From the NCBI GenBank assembly GCA_026874595.1, contig CM049306.1, positions 81,930,142-81,994,141 on the forward strand: a stretch of 64,000 nt of DNA. Reading direction: 5' to 3'. The stretch's first letter is position 1, and every line of letters starts with the position of its first letter. A model generated the notes under the pieces. It had not been told where the DNA came from, made no database searches, and saw only the letters and a program-made list of their open reading frames with translations. Origin of the DNA: Sipunculus nudus. Lineage: Eukaryota; Annelida; Sipuncula; Golfingiida; Sipunculidae. Positions 12,799 to 24,824 of the stretch are shown here, piece after piece. The position numbers and the translations under genes are program-made.

Positions 12799-13539
12799 AT
12801 CTTAAAATAGATAATTCGTAAAGATAGGTACATCTTTGACCGGATAAGTGGGGGAGTCAACAGGTGCAAAATGATACTGTCACGTTGAAGAGAGAAGATA
12901 CTAATACCAAGGGCCGGATTAAAAAGGATTTCAAGAAGAGGAATGTCAAGCCAAAACATTTTTTCAACAAGAGAACTTTTATTACATGTCAATTTAGAAA
13001 TTTGCATTCTAAGGAAAACAAGCCTTCGCCATGAGAGAGGCCCTATTTTGGGATGCTCCCAAAACCGTGTTTACATTCACTTATTCAGCCCATGTTCCCA
13101 GGATCATTCGTGCATAAGTGACTCTACATTCGTGAATATTCCTAAATCTAGGCCGGATCCACATCAAAATCTAATTCTTCATTGGCCAATTCCCAAAGTG
13201 CCCTGAAAATTTCATGAGATTCCGTGAGTTATGTTGCGAACATACACAATTACAAACAAAAAACAAACACACAGAAGGGACTGACAGCTTAACTTCCGGG
13301 CAGAGTCAACAATAGAGTAACAGATAAGTGATGATGTTGTTTTATGATAAAACTGAAATAATCATTTAATTTAATTTAATTTAACTCTGATTGGAGCTTA
13401 GTAGTTATAAATATTTTTCTAGGTCTGTAAGTCCTCCCTTCCCAGGAACCAGCCCTGATTGCAGTTTGATTCGCCTGTTTTTACAATTTTACCTTTGAGA
13501 ATGCTTCATAACAATAGAGAAAAAACAAATTAGACTAGA

Positions 13540-14008
13540 TATATGCGACCGCTGGGGGGGGGGGGGGGGCGGCTTCACATGAGCGATAAATGGGAATAGA
13601 GTATGTGGTGTACGGCCTTGAAATAAAGTAAAAAATAAATACTAAGTGTAAATGTGTGACGTAGCTATAATATTGTGCCTATGCGGCAACTTTTGAAAAT
13701 CAGCCATATCTGAGATCTAGCGCAAACGGTTAGAAAAGTATAAAGAAAAAATAAAAGGAAATTGAAATCGATAGTTTTGCACTGTGGTGGAGCCTCAATA
13801 GGTCCAACCACCGAAATTCTTTTACCCTAATATGAAAATAGAAATAAAATCATCAACCCCTGTTAGCTTCCCGTCCTACAGGGGGAGACTTCATCAAATC
13901 AGCAAATTAGAAATTCTTTTACCCTAATATGAAAATAGAAATAAAATCATCAATCCCTGTTAGCTTCCCCGTCCTACAGGGGAACTTAATTAAATCAGCA
14001 AAATAGAA
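13540..14008. repeat. Dispersed repeat family E, copy 2, with internal 97-bp tandem duplication
   Basis: A 16-base poly-G run is followed by the family E sequence. The last part (GAAATTCTTTTACCCTAATA through CCTACAGGG) is present twice, at 13,814-13,910 and 13,911-14,008. Confidence 0.65.
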
Positions 14009-14793
14009 GTTCATTAGTGACTGTGACAGAAGACCCATTTCAAGTGAAAATAAGTAGAGTCATCATAACATTTAAATATATTGGAATATACATTATTTGG
14101 AGAACAGAGACTAAATTAATGCTTGATGCAGATGTCTCCATTATGGTATAGCTTTCATTGTTAGAATCACAATGAAGAGTAGTCTGAATACATACTAACA
14201 ATGTCGTCAGTTTATCTTCCAGGGCGTGGAGGGATGAAAGGCAGACACACACAGTCACACACATATGTATATATAATTTATATAATTTAGCGCCTGTACG
14301 ACCATTTCAAATATATATACTTAATCAGCTTTCAAATTTATTACAATTAAGTATAAAAATTTAGGAATTAAGGTTTTATGTTTCCAGTATATAAGTTAAT
14401 TCTAGACCAGGTTTAGATATAATATTTCATAGTAAACTTATAAATTTAACCAAATTCTTTTATTATATTTATTAAAATATTTCATTTTCAATTTATGAAC
14501 ATTATTTTTTTAATAGGGGGGGGGGGGAACCGGCCCCCTATATTGACGCCCCTGCATACTATAGACATAAAAAATGAGTTTACCGGATGAGAGTCAATAT
14601 TGTGTTGACAGCATACAAAGTCTGCACCTTCCGTGTTTTAAAATAAATATTTTGTTCAGCTATTGGTAAGGTAAAGTATGTAATATGTATGATATGTTTT
14701 CAACAATGTTTTAACAATTTTCATTGTTTTTTATTATTATGAGATGTCTTTTCAATTGACTTAAGTAAATTATACATATGGTTCTTGATCATA

Positions 14794-15438
14794 TCAGAAA
14801 ACGTAGAATGGAGAAACTTTCGAAGGAATTGAAAAATATAATTTAAAAAAAAAAGATCGAAAATGTGTGTTTTGGAAGCAACTCACAAGCAAGAATGGTT
14901 TTCTCAGATTTCTTATAAATGTTAATTTAAAAGAAAAACTTGAATTGTTTATTCTCTCTTGAGTGGAATAAAGTAACCCATTTTTAATTTGCTTCGGAAG
15001 CGGTTTCCATGCAAACATTCCATTCATGATGACATGGATATTAAAATCCTTTTTATTGAATTGTCGTTCCCCTCTTTGCAGGAGAACGTTATTAGCTTGG
15101 GATACCGGCGTTGGTATACATTTTTGTGTTACATTATTGAGGCGTTCGTGTCCTGTTAGACATGCCGTTGTAGTCACCTTGACGTGACTGAAATCCGGTG
15201 AAAATCCCAGCGTTTGCAAGTCTCTGGACGACGACGTGTTCGTGTTCCGCTCGGATTAGATTACAAACTTTCTGTGGGCTCTTCCTGTAGAATATAAAGC
15301 CTTCTGTAAACGTTGGTCAGGCCGCAGACGCTGATACCTTTTATGTTTATAATAGCTAATACCATGAAAGCGAAAACCCATAGAACATTTGCGGTTAGAA
15401 GTCAATGGTGTGAAATAGCTTTGTCGACCTGTTTCCAT
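14794..15438 (-). pseudogene. Long open frame interrupted by one stop; unrecognised
   Basis: From an ATG at 15438 the minus strand reads about 215 codons in one frame with a single in-frame TAA at 15,258-15,256. The first part contains KCSMGFRFHGISYYKHKRY and the second SPDFSHVKVTTTACLTGHE, followed by a basic, hydrophobic tail. The length is unusual for AT-rich DNA and suggests a broken gene or exon, but I recognise no family and find no matching splice sites. Chance is still possible. Confidence 0.2.
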
Positions 15439-15539
15439 GGGAGATTAGGATTCCAGCCGCAGCCATATTGTCGTAATACGAGTCTCGCTTGTTCGTTATT
15501 TCACGCGAGATTTCTATTTTACTGGTAATTTATCGCTCA

Positions 15540-18500
15540 GCCTTGCATTTATCAGTTTAATGAATAATAATTGCAACTGAGACCTACCAATCACACAAAC
15601 CTAAGAGTTGTCCGAAAGCTCAATAGCCAGGTTATTATAGCTTCATTATGTAGAGTGCTGTAAGGCTAGCAATAAATTGCAGGAGCATAGAGATAACCGT
15701 CAGGCAAAGAAATATGAGAATTATTTATTCATTCTTATTCTGGTCATGTACATAACAGAAATATAACTTGGGCATTTAATGCATATTCGTGTCACTTTTT
15801 TAATACAGACAGCTTGTATATATTACCAATTTATGTCGAATTTATGAAGTTTCTGACTGGTGGCTTTCCCATTTTTCTTTGGAATACTAGAAAGTTTGCC
15901 TTGATTTTCTCTCACGAAACATGTAATTTGAAAACTGCGCACTTTGAGAGAACAGTCTGGGAAGAATATCTTCACATGATTTTTTGTTCGACGAACTTTT
16001 ACGGAACATCCTTAAGGTTATAAGCTATCCTTAAGGTAATATGCTATCTGTGTATGTATGTGTGTTTTTAACAAAATATATGGCTGTCGTCCTGAAGTAT
16101 TTTCTCGTCTGTCTCGGTGCTGACGAAGCACTGAAGTTTTATACAACCTGTGATTTAAAATAATACCTTAGCATTTATATTCAAAACGTGTCGTTCCACT
16201 AAATACAAAAGAACAAGTTTGTTTAATCGATTAAAAAGGTAATCGAAACATTGCCCTCTTAGGTCTTGTGGTAAGCTGCCATTGAAATAACTGCTATTTT
16301 CAGCATAGTCTTTGAATATCTGGTCGAGCGAAAAATAAGTATTGGCGTTACGAGTTGATAAAAGTGGAGGCTTTCAGCTGAAATAAACATTGCCTTCCTT
16401 GTCTTGTATGCTTGTTCTCAACTCCCCGAGGAGGAGCAACGTCTATACATAATTAACGGTGGTCTCACTTGACTTGTGAGACGAAATTCCTCCTCGGTCA
16501 CGCCTCAGTTATGCACTTTTTTTTTGGTCTTGAACTATCGGGAATGAAGCAAAGTGTGTCCTAAGGGGGTTATTTTCTTTATTTCTCCAGAGATATCTCA
16601 TATTATTTTTTCGGCTGGGCCATCGCGGCACCACATGTCCGTAACTACGATTGTGTAACAGAGCAGAATGCAGTTTGTTACTCTGAATCAGGCTTTCCAT
16701 GTCTCTCATAGAGTCAGATATAACAAAATGTTCAGCTGTTTCTAGTGCATCAACAAACACGATTTGACTTTTTATTAAAAAAATGCGGTAATTATGGGTT
16801 GAAATAAACGTTTTATACGTACTGCTTATTAATCTACAAATTATCTTTAGGCATGGTATGCCGATGGCCTATGGAACAAAATGTACACGACACGATTTTG
16901 TCGCTGTGTTATCTATATTAATGTTAAAAAGTTAAGCCAGTGTCCATATTATTCTTTCGTTTATGGGATGAAACTGACCTGGTTTTCAAGTGAAAATAAT
17001 GAACGTGTATAGGATAACGATAAGCTGGTAATAATAAAGAGTAGTGGTTTATTTCTCCTAGGTATACCTGTGGGGTCATCAAAGAGACAAAATGAAAAAT
17101 GAAACAAGTATTTAAGAGAAGAAATGAATTAAAATATAAAATCTTAATTCTGGATATCTGGCTGATTTGCAGCGTGAAAAGCAAAATAACAACCTTAAGC
17201 ATAGCATGTTTGTGAGACTCTAAAAGAGCTACACGCCTTCTTTTTCCAATAAATGTTTTACCGAAAAAAAGCATAGGAAATTTATGGATGTCTAAAGTCT
17301 CTGACCTCGGGGCTCCAAGAGAACGTCACAAGAAGAAAAACGACAGCCCGTCTAGACATATAGATAGTAGTGACGACTATTGGAAACATTCCCCGAGTGA
17401 GTTTTAATGCAGTTTTCCTGTTTGTTTTGGTTAACATCATGTAGCTCTTATCATATCTTATCATCAATCTTTTACAAGGAAATAAATTGTATATTAACGA
17501 AATAACAGGTACAATTGCGTCATGTATAGGCAAAGAGTAAACATTCTTATCTGTATTTCGAGAATGTATAGCAAACTGATTGCAAATGATAGGCTGGTTT
17601 AAAATCAGTATCTACTGCTTATAGACGTATATAGAGTCGTCTTAGCCCTTTCCTATAAACTAAAAGTTCAATTAGTTTTTTAAGGGATTTTGTGACGTAG
17701 GTGTTTACTCGTGGGCGTCTTTAGTAAAAATAAACATGTTTATTGAGATTTCACATGGCACTGGCATAGAGACCATCTCAGAGAAAGCATCAATAGATCA
17801 GGAATATCTTATGACCCGGAGCTCCGAACTGTCACTTTGTATACATGATTATATCAAACACAGATCAGTATTTTGCACCTAGAATACCCCGATCAATCTT
17901 GCCTCAGTTTGATTATTTGTGATTGTGTACACCCGCACAAAACAGCGTTTGTGTTCAATGGGCGTTTCCCCAAGCCTTGGCCAACAGAGAAAAATCATCC
18001 TTCATACTCGCGTCAAAGAGTGGCGTCCGAGTTAATATAATTTAATTAACACCTAGGGACCTACGCCTACAGGGGTCGGTTTCTGCAGTCAGATCTGAGC
18101 GGATAATCGTGTAACCATAACAACTGCATCGAGTCGTGAATTCTCAATGGAATAGATGCTAAGTTAAGTCAAAAGTAACCACCCACGCACGCGATCCTAA
18201 TCTTATGTTCTGTTAGACAAAACTTACAGTCAAAAACACCTTGAATTTCCTGCTAGTTTTATTCAGTGCTGGTGTTAATATAATGTATTTTTATTTTATA
18301 TTATTATTAAGAATACAATATTCCTTTATAATGCAAATACACATACAATCATATTTTTAAATAAGTATTTTTCTCAATCGTACTTTCAAATTCTTGTAAC
18401 ATTCCTAGGATAATTTGGTATAAACTATCATATTTCTTACAGCAGTATCCTCTTAGGTTGGTTCAAAGTTGTCTGCATCGTCTTTTCACTCTATTAAGGT

Positions 18501-18540
18501 GCTAATCCATATAATATAGGCGTATTCAATGCTTACGTGG
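15540..18540. other. Noncoding stretch with scattered minus-strand frames
   Basis: Frames of 80-116 codons occur on the minus strand (16,509-16,760; 16,924-17,274; 17,282-17,533). None shows a motif, start context or splice sites that I would support. An imperfect hairpin lies at 16,426-16,497. Confidence 0.35.
16426..16497. repeat. Nested imperfect inverted repeat
   Basis: CCGAGGAGGA (16,426-16,435) pairs with TCCTCCTCGG (16,488-16,497); inside it GTCTCAC (16,462-16,468) pairs with GTGAGAC (16,476-16,482). Confidence 0.5.
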
Positions 18541-18589
18541 TACCTATGCGTATATGCAGCTAGGAAGCGAACACATATATTCACTTGGG

Positions 18590-18870
18590 GTGATTCCATT
18601 ATGCGTATGCGTATGCAACAGCCTTCAATCGCTCACTGAAGCGATTGAAAACACATACCCATAGAAACGGACGGGGGAATTCCACACCTTTACGTCAGTG
18701 ATAGGGTGTTCCTCTGACAAATGACTCTACTCCTGTCGCACTTTATTATATCCCTGTTTTGCTGCATACGTACCACATACACGTACGTATTAATGGAAGC
18801 ACCGGCGTCCGTTTAAGCTACACTTGCATACGTATACGCATACGCATACGCACTGCATATGCATATTTGG
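18590..18870. repeat. Inverted-repeat element with ATGCGT hexamer arms
   Basis: ATTCCATTATGCGTATGCGT (from 18,595) is mirrored by ACGCATACGCATACGCAC and TTGGAAT (18,830-18,872). A perfect 10-bp hairpin (TTCAATCGCT / AGCGATTGAA, 18,624-18,649) lies next to the left arm. The design resembles the 5.77-kb element. Confidence 0.45.
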
Positions 18871-19714
18871 AATGCAAGCTTATCCGATATATGACGTTTA
18901 TTAACTAAAGAGAGTCCTTTGAAACTTTTATAAAATACGCCAGAAAACCAAGACCCCACCGCACACAGACTTTCGTTTTGTTTATTTCAACTTGTTTATA
19001 ACATGTGGGGTTCTCGCCAAAATAATCCAAACATATTCAACAAGGACGTCTGGCGAAGTCAGACGAAGCATAGTTTTGCAAAGGGCGTTTTGTCACCAGT
19101 GACTGTTCACCTTCAACACATATGCACACGACCACCTGACGTCACATGGTTTTTCCGTTTGTCGACACTGTTATGTTTACTAACATCTTGCAGATAAACA
19201 AGCTCATACTTCCGCCACAGACGCGTTATAAAGCCTTTTCTTAACGGGAATTACCCAGTGTTCATTATAATGTATGCAGACTAAGCCAGATATAACGTGA
19301 AGGCTACAGAAAAGGTAGGTGACCAGCTAGCTTTAAGGAGTTCCTAAGAGATACCAGAACGGAAGAACATATAAAATCGAAAATCGCCGTATAAATCTGA
19401 GGACACAACAATTTTCGTCCTTTTTACGTCTCAAGGTCCATCAGCAAAATGTTATTTAATATAGACTTTGCCAGCCGTTAAATATGTTGCTGCACTTTCT
19501 TAAAAAAAAACACACACTTTCTTGGGTAGTTGGGGAAAATTGCATGTTAGTTGAATTTCTGACTTTATTCAACGCTTGCAAGCATGTTTCCCATAATTCA
19601 TGTGCTTGTGATTTTCAGCGAAGTCCCACGGGCACGGATAATAACGTTGGCTAGCTATAACAGAGATCGGATTTACGCTTGGGTTTATACATTCACTTTA
19701 TTAATCCCCTGCCG

Positions 19715-19990
19715 TCGGCGGGGGGACATAGAAATGGTGAGCGTCCGTCTTTCCGTCCGTCTGTCGTGCCGTCTGTCTGTCCGTCCGTTATCCATTTGTT
19801 AACGCTATAACTCGAAAAGAATTTGAGGTACAATCACCAAACTTGCAGCATTGAAGAAACTCATAAAGGGTTAGGTCACGTTCGAACATGGATGACCTTG
19901 ACACAATTGTCTAGGTCACAGTAGCGAAAATGCTAAAATGATATTAAGGCAATAACTCGAAAAGAATTTTAGGTACAGCCATTGTTCTCC
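19715..19990 (+). repeat. CCGTCCGTC-rich dispersed repeat
   Basis: A run of GTCCGTC/CCGTCTG motifs (19,740-19,792) is followed by TAACTCGAAAAGAATTT, which recurs 141 bp later (19,809 and 19,950). The arrangement resembles the repeat near 61.0 kb. Confidence 0.55.
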
Positions 19991-20173
19991 TATGTGCAGC
20001 TACTTTATCCAAACATTACCAGTTTTAGAATTATGAGATTATTGTAGAGAATTTAATGTGAATAAATTAACAGTTAACAATTAACCATATACTTTATATT
20101 TTATTATATTTTATGATAAATCATAAACCACTCCCTGGCAAATTAATACAAATGAAAAATGAAACAATATAAT

Positions 20174-20175
<2 letters not shown>

Positions 20176-20207
<32 letters not shown>

Positions 20208-20534
20208 TATATATATATATATATAACTATATATAACCCTGTAAGAACTCTTTCATGAAAAATGGTTCTAGGAAGAACCCTTCTGTAGAGTTCTAAGAAG
20301 CACCCATATTCAGGGTTGCATACAGAATACATACATTCCAGAAAGAACCCTGACTCGAGGGTTCTACTTGGAACCTCTTAGGGTTCCCCACTGGCTCCAG
20401 TATTAAGATCACTTAAGGGTTCTACTTGAACCTTTTTTTCTTAGAGTGTATTATATAAGAGGGCAAACTCCCGTTGTACCTAGTAATAAGAAAACCAATG
20501 AGGGAGCATTTCCTTTATTTACACACACACACAC

Positions 20535-20600
<66 letters not shown>
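20176..20600. repeat. (TA)n, GGTTCT inverted-repeat element, and (CA)n
   Basis: (TA)n at 20,176-20,226 is followed by a block (20,230-20,450) with repeated AAGAACCC and its complement GGGTTCT, ending in a T-rich ACCTTTTTTTCTTAGAGTGT. A (CA)n array fills 20,520-20,600. The GGTTCT block looks like a small foldback or MITE-type element. Confidence 0.6.
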
Positions 20601-20606
<6 letters not shown>

Positions 20607-21488
20607 CCAACCTCCAAATCATCCGATTCCTCAACTTCCATATAGAAAGAGAAGCAAGTAACGATACATTTTAATCAAACAAACAGAAATGCAGTTATAT
20701 CAACAACCAAAATAGGAGAAGCATATTAAAACAGGTGTTCGATTTATTATTCAAACCATTTTAGTGAATATGTAGTATTTTACGACACACATTTTTGGCT
20801 TCACTCCATGGCACAGGTTTAAGTGACTTTTGCTTAACTGATATTGGACATTTGAATGAGGTCAGGTAAATGCCATATATTGTAAATGTCTCATTTCAGG
20901 ACAAAATAAAATGTACAACTTAATTAAGAGTATGAGCAATTATAGAGTTTATATTGTGCATTCAATTAAGTAAATGTTTGGTCTTCAGAACTGCCATGCT
21001 TCGTACATTTTTAGGGACCAATACAAAAATACTTGAAATTCAAGTAACATCCTTTTTCCCCCTATGGATAGAAACCATATCTTCCGACTATATCTCCTTT
21101 TTTGCTGTCTAAGGCCCCAGGAATTTCTGAGTATTTTGTCACCAGCAGACGTGACTGTTTTGTCGTGGCAGCGACCGTGGTGACAAAGCCTCTTATTGCC
21201 CGATGGTGCCGGAGCAAATGGCCTAGACTTGTTGCAATATAATACAAATAATGCGAGGGTATATTTCCATTTCCTGATAATTAGCTTCCGGCGCCTGTCT
21301 GCCCTATGTAACTTAACCAGTTTTTACCATAGCATGACTTTATACACAAATGTAAAGGAATTGTAAAGGAAATGTAAAGCACAAACTGATATTTTTTTTA
21401 ATATTTGTGAAAACGCAATGAGAAATCTGTGGATACAAAGAGAGCCATGGTCTTCTTAAACCTGGGTCTGCATGTAGGTACAAGGACC

Positions 21489-21640
21489 AATTGGTCCGAC
21501 AGTTCATTGGTCCAACAAGCAATTGGTCCGACTGCTCATTGATTCAACAACAACTTGGTCAGAGTGTACACTGGTACAACAGCTAGCCAATTAGTCCGGC
21601 AGCTCATTGTTCCAACAGCTCATTGGTCTCACTATAGGTC
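21489..21640. repeat. Minisatellite, unit about 32 bp
   Basis: AATTGGTCCGACAG(C/T)TCATTG followed by GTCCAAC recurs four to five times with changes. Confidence 0.7.
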
Positions 21641-22296
21641 TCAGATGCCATTTAATAAGATGGTCTTTCGTCCGCCAGTGCGTGTCCTGTATTTAAATCT
21701 GGTTAAATGTTTAAATAATTTTTTTCACAACTGGGTCAGGTGCTTCCATACATAACTGGCTGTATATAAAACGAGTTTACCAAAGGGGCTTTATACAGTA
21801 CATTATTGCCATCAAAATCATTCGCTCGCTTGATTTGAGAATTTTTATTATGATTTCTTCCTTGAAACAAGTCAAAGTTCAAGGGTGAATACTGGATCTT
21901 AAAAAAGGTTGTTCAGCACCTTGGCAAAGAAAACGGCGGGAGACGCAAGTCAGGCGCTAATTTTAAGTATTATTTAAGTGTGAATAGCGCTGTGAGTCCG
22001 ACCATCGGAGAATTGGCGCTATATAAATGCTATATATTATTATTATTAAGCGCATTTCATTCTAGTTCCCAGATTTTTTCGTCCAAAAAGAGGCAGCGCG
22101 CAGCCCTTGCGTCCCAATATATTTACGCCTCAGAAATTTAACTCATTTTAAATATTTAAATAAATATCCGAGGCCTCCAGTTTAGCTGAAATGTAATATA
22201 CTAAATTCAAATCTTATAGTTCATGGAGAATATGTTTCGTTTTGTTGAATGGAGTTACATGGCTGTCATTCAAAATGGTGAAGTTCCCGGCCGTCA

Positions 22297-22557
22297 TTGT
22301 TAGACACGCCCATAATGGTTCTTGATGACATGAATTCAGTCTTTGTGACCCTTTGTAAACAAAACGTCTGCTTCATCTTATTAAAATTATTAGTCCTGTC
22401 ACGGATCGATGTCTATATAACACTGCCCGGAGACCTCCCCTTGCTTGTAATCAGCGGAGCTAATGAAACGATTGTGAATAAATATGGACCAATTCAGCAA
22501 CGTTTATCAGGTGTAATTGATAATATTATAGCCCGACGTGCAGGTCTTCCTGTGTAA
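22297..22557 (+). other. Unrecognised 86-codon open frame
   Basis: The frame (first ATG at about 22,315) ends in a hydrophilic stretch (NETIVNKYGPIQQRLSGVID) and stops at 22,557. Its composition is more protein-like than nearby frames, but I see no motif, splice site or neighbour that would support it. Confidence 0.15.
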
Positions 22558-23184
22558 TGGGGAGGTCTACACCCACTCAGAATGGGACAGGCAATCTGTC
22601 AGACTGTCAAATGAAACGTTGGTTTTGAGCTCTGTGCATGCGTACAAACGTTATAATAAAAATTTTAACACGTCATAAACAGGCTTGAAACATGTCCAAA
22701 AATGGGTAATATTAAGGGAATCAAAAGAATATTGTGTATGCCTGACGGAGGAAAGTTTGAGAGGGTGTGTTACTTTTAAAAACTTAATTATGGAGCAAAG
22801 CTGAAACATTTTTTATTAATAATTTTACAGTGGCAAATATTTAAAAAAATACCACGTTAGTAAATATTTTCCTTTCATAAAGAGGTCTACGCATTTAGTT
22901 GTGTGTAAAAAGATATTATGGTCACTGGCAGAAGTAAACATTTATATATGGATCCAGCTGTAGGCCTATTCCTAAGTACCACGGACGACTTAAAGCCAGC
23001 TATACACCTGCCATACATGTAGGGTTTATGTGATGCTTTGCTTACTCTGAGAAAATATTAATGAACTCAATATGTAATTCCTGCTAAGAAAGTTATTTTA
23101 ATGCCTCTGTGACAGATGTATGTTATTGTTTATCTAAAAATTGTTAGTTAACACGGTTGTGTTGAGAAACCAAACCAAACCATG

Positions 23185-23440
23185 TAACTGAAGGTGGTTG
23201 GTTGCTTATGGCTGAAAGCTGAAAGGTCACTAGTTGTAAACGCCGTTTGAAAAACTCATCTGCTTTGGTGCCAGATGTCCTTGTTGTTTAGGTCCCCCAT
23301 ATGTTATAAACGCGTGAATATTAAACAAACTGAACAGACCGTTTCCCTTGGGATCGGCGTTTTCTTGATTTTCTTTGTGAAAGGTCGAATGATATATCTT
23401 TAGGCAATAGACGTCAGATAACGGAATAAGCCCCTTTAAG
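23185..23440 (+). repeat. Dispersed repeat family D, copy 2
   Basis: Contains GGTTGGTTGC, GCTGAAAGGTCACT, AAACGCC, GCCAGATG(T)CCTTGTTG, ATGTTATAAACGCG and GATAACGGAATAAGCCCC in the order seen in the other copies. Confidence 0.65.
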
Positions 23441-24082
23441 TTTCTTATGCATGGATATGAATTTGTGTGTGACATTTTGTCGTTGATGCTATGTATAGAT
23501 TTTATATATATTTAACTGTATGTTATGTGCTTGTTCATAAAAAGTAATGCATTTTTTGTGTTCACGTGTATTAAACCATGTAATTTTTTAATTGCTCATT
23601 TAGCCGAGCACTCAGCAAAAAAAACTGTTTCTGTCTAATATGTTAAGCTTGAAATATATGCATTATGAATAAACAAATAAATGGGTATCACCACCAGAAG
23701 GTTTGCACAGGGCCAAGAATCCACAGACCAATGAGAGCAGGGCATCGCATTGTGCATCTAAATGTAATACCCGCGAAAACCAGCAAACCGTGCTATAGCA
23801 AGCATTGGTAAAGTGGGGAGGAGGTATATGGAACGTAGCTTATAAACATGGTTCATAAGGGTAAGAAAATGAATTCAAAGAGAGGAACCTGTGCATATAG
23901 ATGATGTGGGTTCAAACATGCTGGTTATATATATGTGTAACTATAAAATTTGAATGGTGATTTTTAAAATGTTCAATCCATTAAGTGTTGTTTAGGGAAT
24001 TTTGTCACAAAAAATTTATTGGGAGAAAACAGAAAAAAAAACTGATTATTTGAAAAAAAAGTAAAATATGGGGATAGAAATA

Positions 24083-24247
24083 GTAAGACCTCGAAATTAC
24101 GACCACCATCGGGAACATGATAAAGTGGTCGCATGTGCGAGGTGGTCGTCTGCGAGAGGTATGATATGAAGAGAATTGGGACCGTAAAAAGGTGGTCGTT
24201 ATTTTGAGGTGGTCGCCAACCGAGATGGTCGTTAGGCGAAGTTTTAC
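24083..24247. mobile_element. MITE-like element with GTGGTCG repeats and TA-flanked inverted ends
   Basis: GTAAGACCTCG (24,083-24,093) is mirrored by CGAAGTTTTAC (24,237-24,247) with two mismatches, and TA stands outside both ends. The interior repeats GGTGGTCG in both orientations. Small TA-flanked inverted-repeat elements of this kind are typical of Tc1/mariner/pogo-derived MITEs. It lies just past the 3' end of the ImpL2-like gene. Confidence 0.55.
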
Positions 24248-24334
24248 TATATATGGAAAGATGGAAGTTGGTATCATATACAGACACACTTCATACAGGA
24301 CTGCAGTTCAGATATACTCTCAGACAGAAATAAA

Positions 24335-24812
24335 AGCTTTTAATCCAAATAAATAAATCAAACAATGTACATCCATGTATATTTACTACATAATCCCTCA
24401 ACCCATATAATACTATGTTCAAATGCTCTCTTTACAAGTTGAGATTCTATTCACAGAAAAGTGTCCATCTTGTAACAGAGGTTTTTTTTTTAATCCAGTG
24501 AAGCTCTTCATAATACTACTACACAACAAACAGCCGGGACAGAAACACATCAAACCCTGCCGCTTAAAAACCAAAAAAGCCAGAAACATTTTAAGCACCA
24601 TATGCATCAAAATTTGTACTGGATCACATAAAAATGTCTTGCAGAGCACTGATGCTTGGACAGTCACCATGGTATTTTTTTATCTTCACCCACTGGCGAT
24701 GTCCATCACGTGGCTGGCACAACAGTTGTCTGTTTTAATTTCAAGGTCACGTGGGCAAGGCGTCGGCTGTGACGTATCTGAAGGCTGTTGTTGGTGTAAA
24801 TGCGTTTGATGA
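24335..24812 (-). other. Probable 3' UTR of the ImpL2-like gene
   Basis: The stretch after the stop codon lacks coding potential on the gene strand. ATTAAA-type poly(A) signals on the minus strand are present at 24,494-24,489 and 24,343-24,338, plus one close to the stop near 24,735. I cannot tell which is used. An inverted-repeat element begins about 90 bp beyond the last signal. Confidence 0.45.
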
Positions 24813-24824
24813 TCAAGGGGTAGT
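24813..24824 (-). CDS. ImpL2: ImpL2-like exon 5 (last three codons and stop)
   Basis: After an acceptor TTTCTCCACAG at 24825, the phase-0 frame reads ACT ACC CCT TGA, so the protein ends in VYPTTP. A longer open frame in this exon uses a different phase and is not reachable from exon 4. Ending within a few residues of VYP matches the compact C-terminus of fly ImpL2. The intron just upstream is extremely AT-rich (24,838-24,980). Confidence 0.75.
   Translation of the reverse strand, partial: TTP

Noticed and set aside
20446-20674. Open frames rich in Thr-His over the (CA)n array
   Set aside because: Pure microsatellite translation.
24423-24809. 128-codon plus-strand frame opposite the ImpL2 3' UTR
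   Set aside because: No splice signals, no motif, and antisense to a better-supported gene.
24706-24824. Longer frame in ImpL2 exon 5 reading DYPLIIKRIYTNNS
   Set aside because: It needs a phase-1 upstream exon, whereas exon 4 ends in phase 0; the phase-0 reading stops after TTP, which fits the family.
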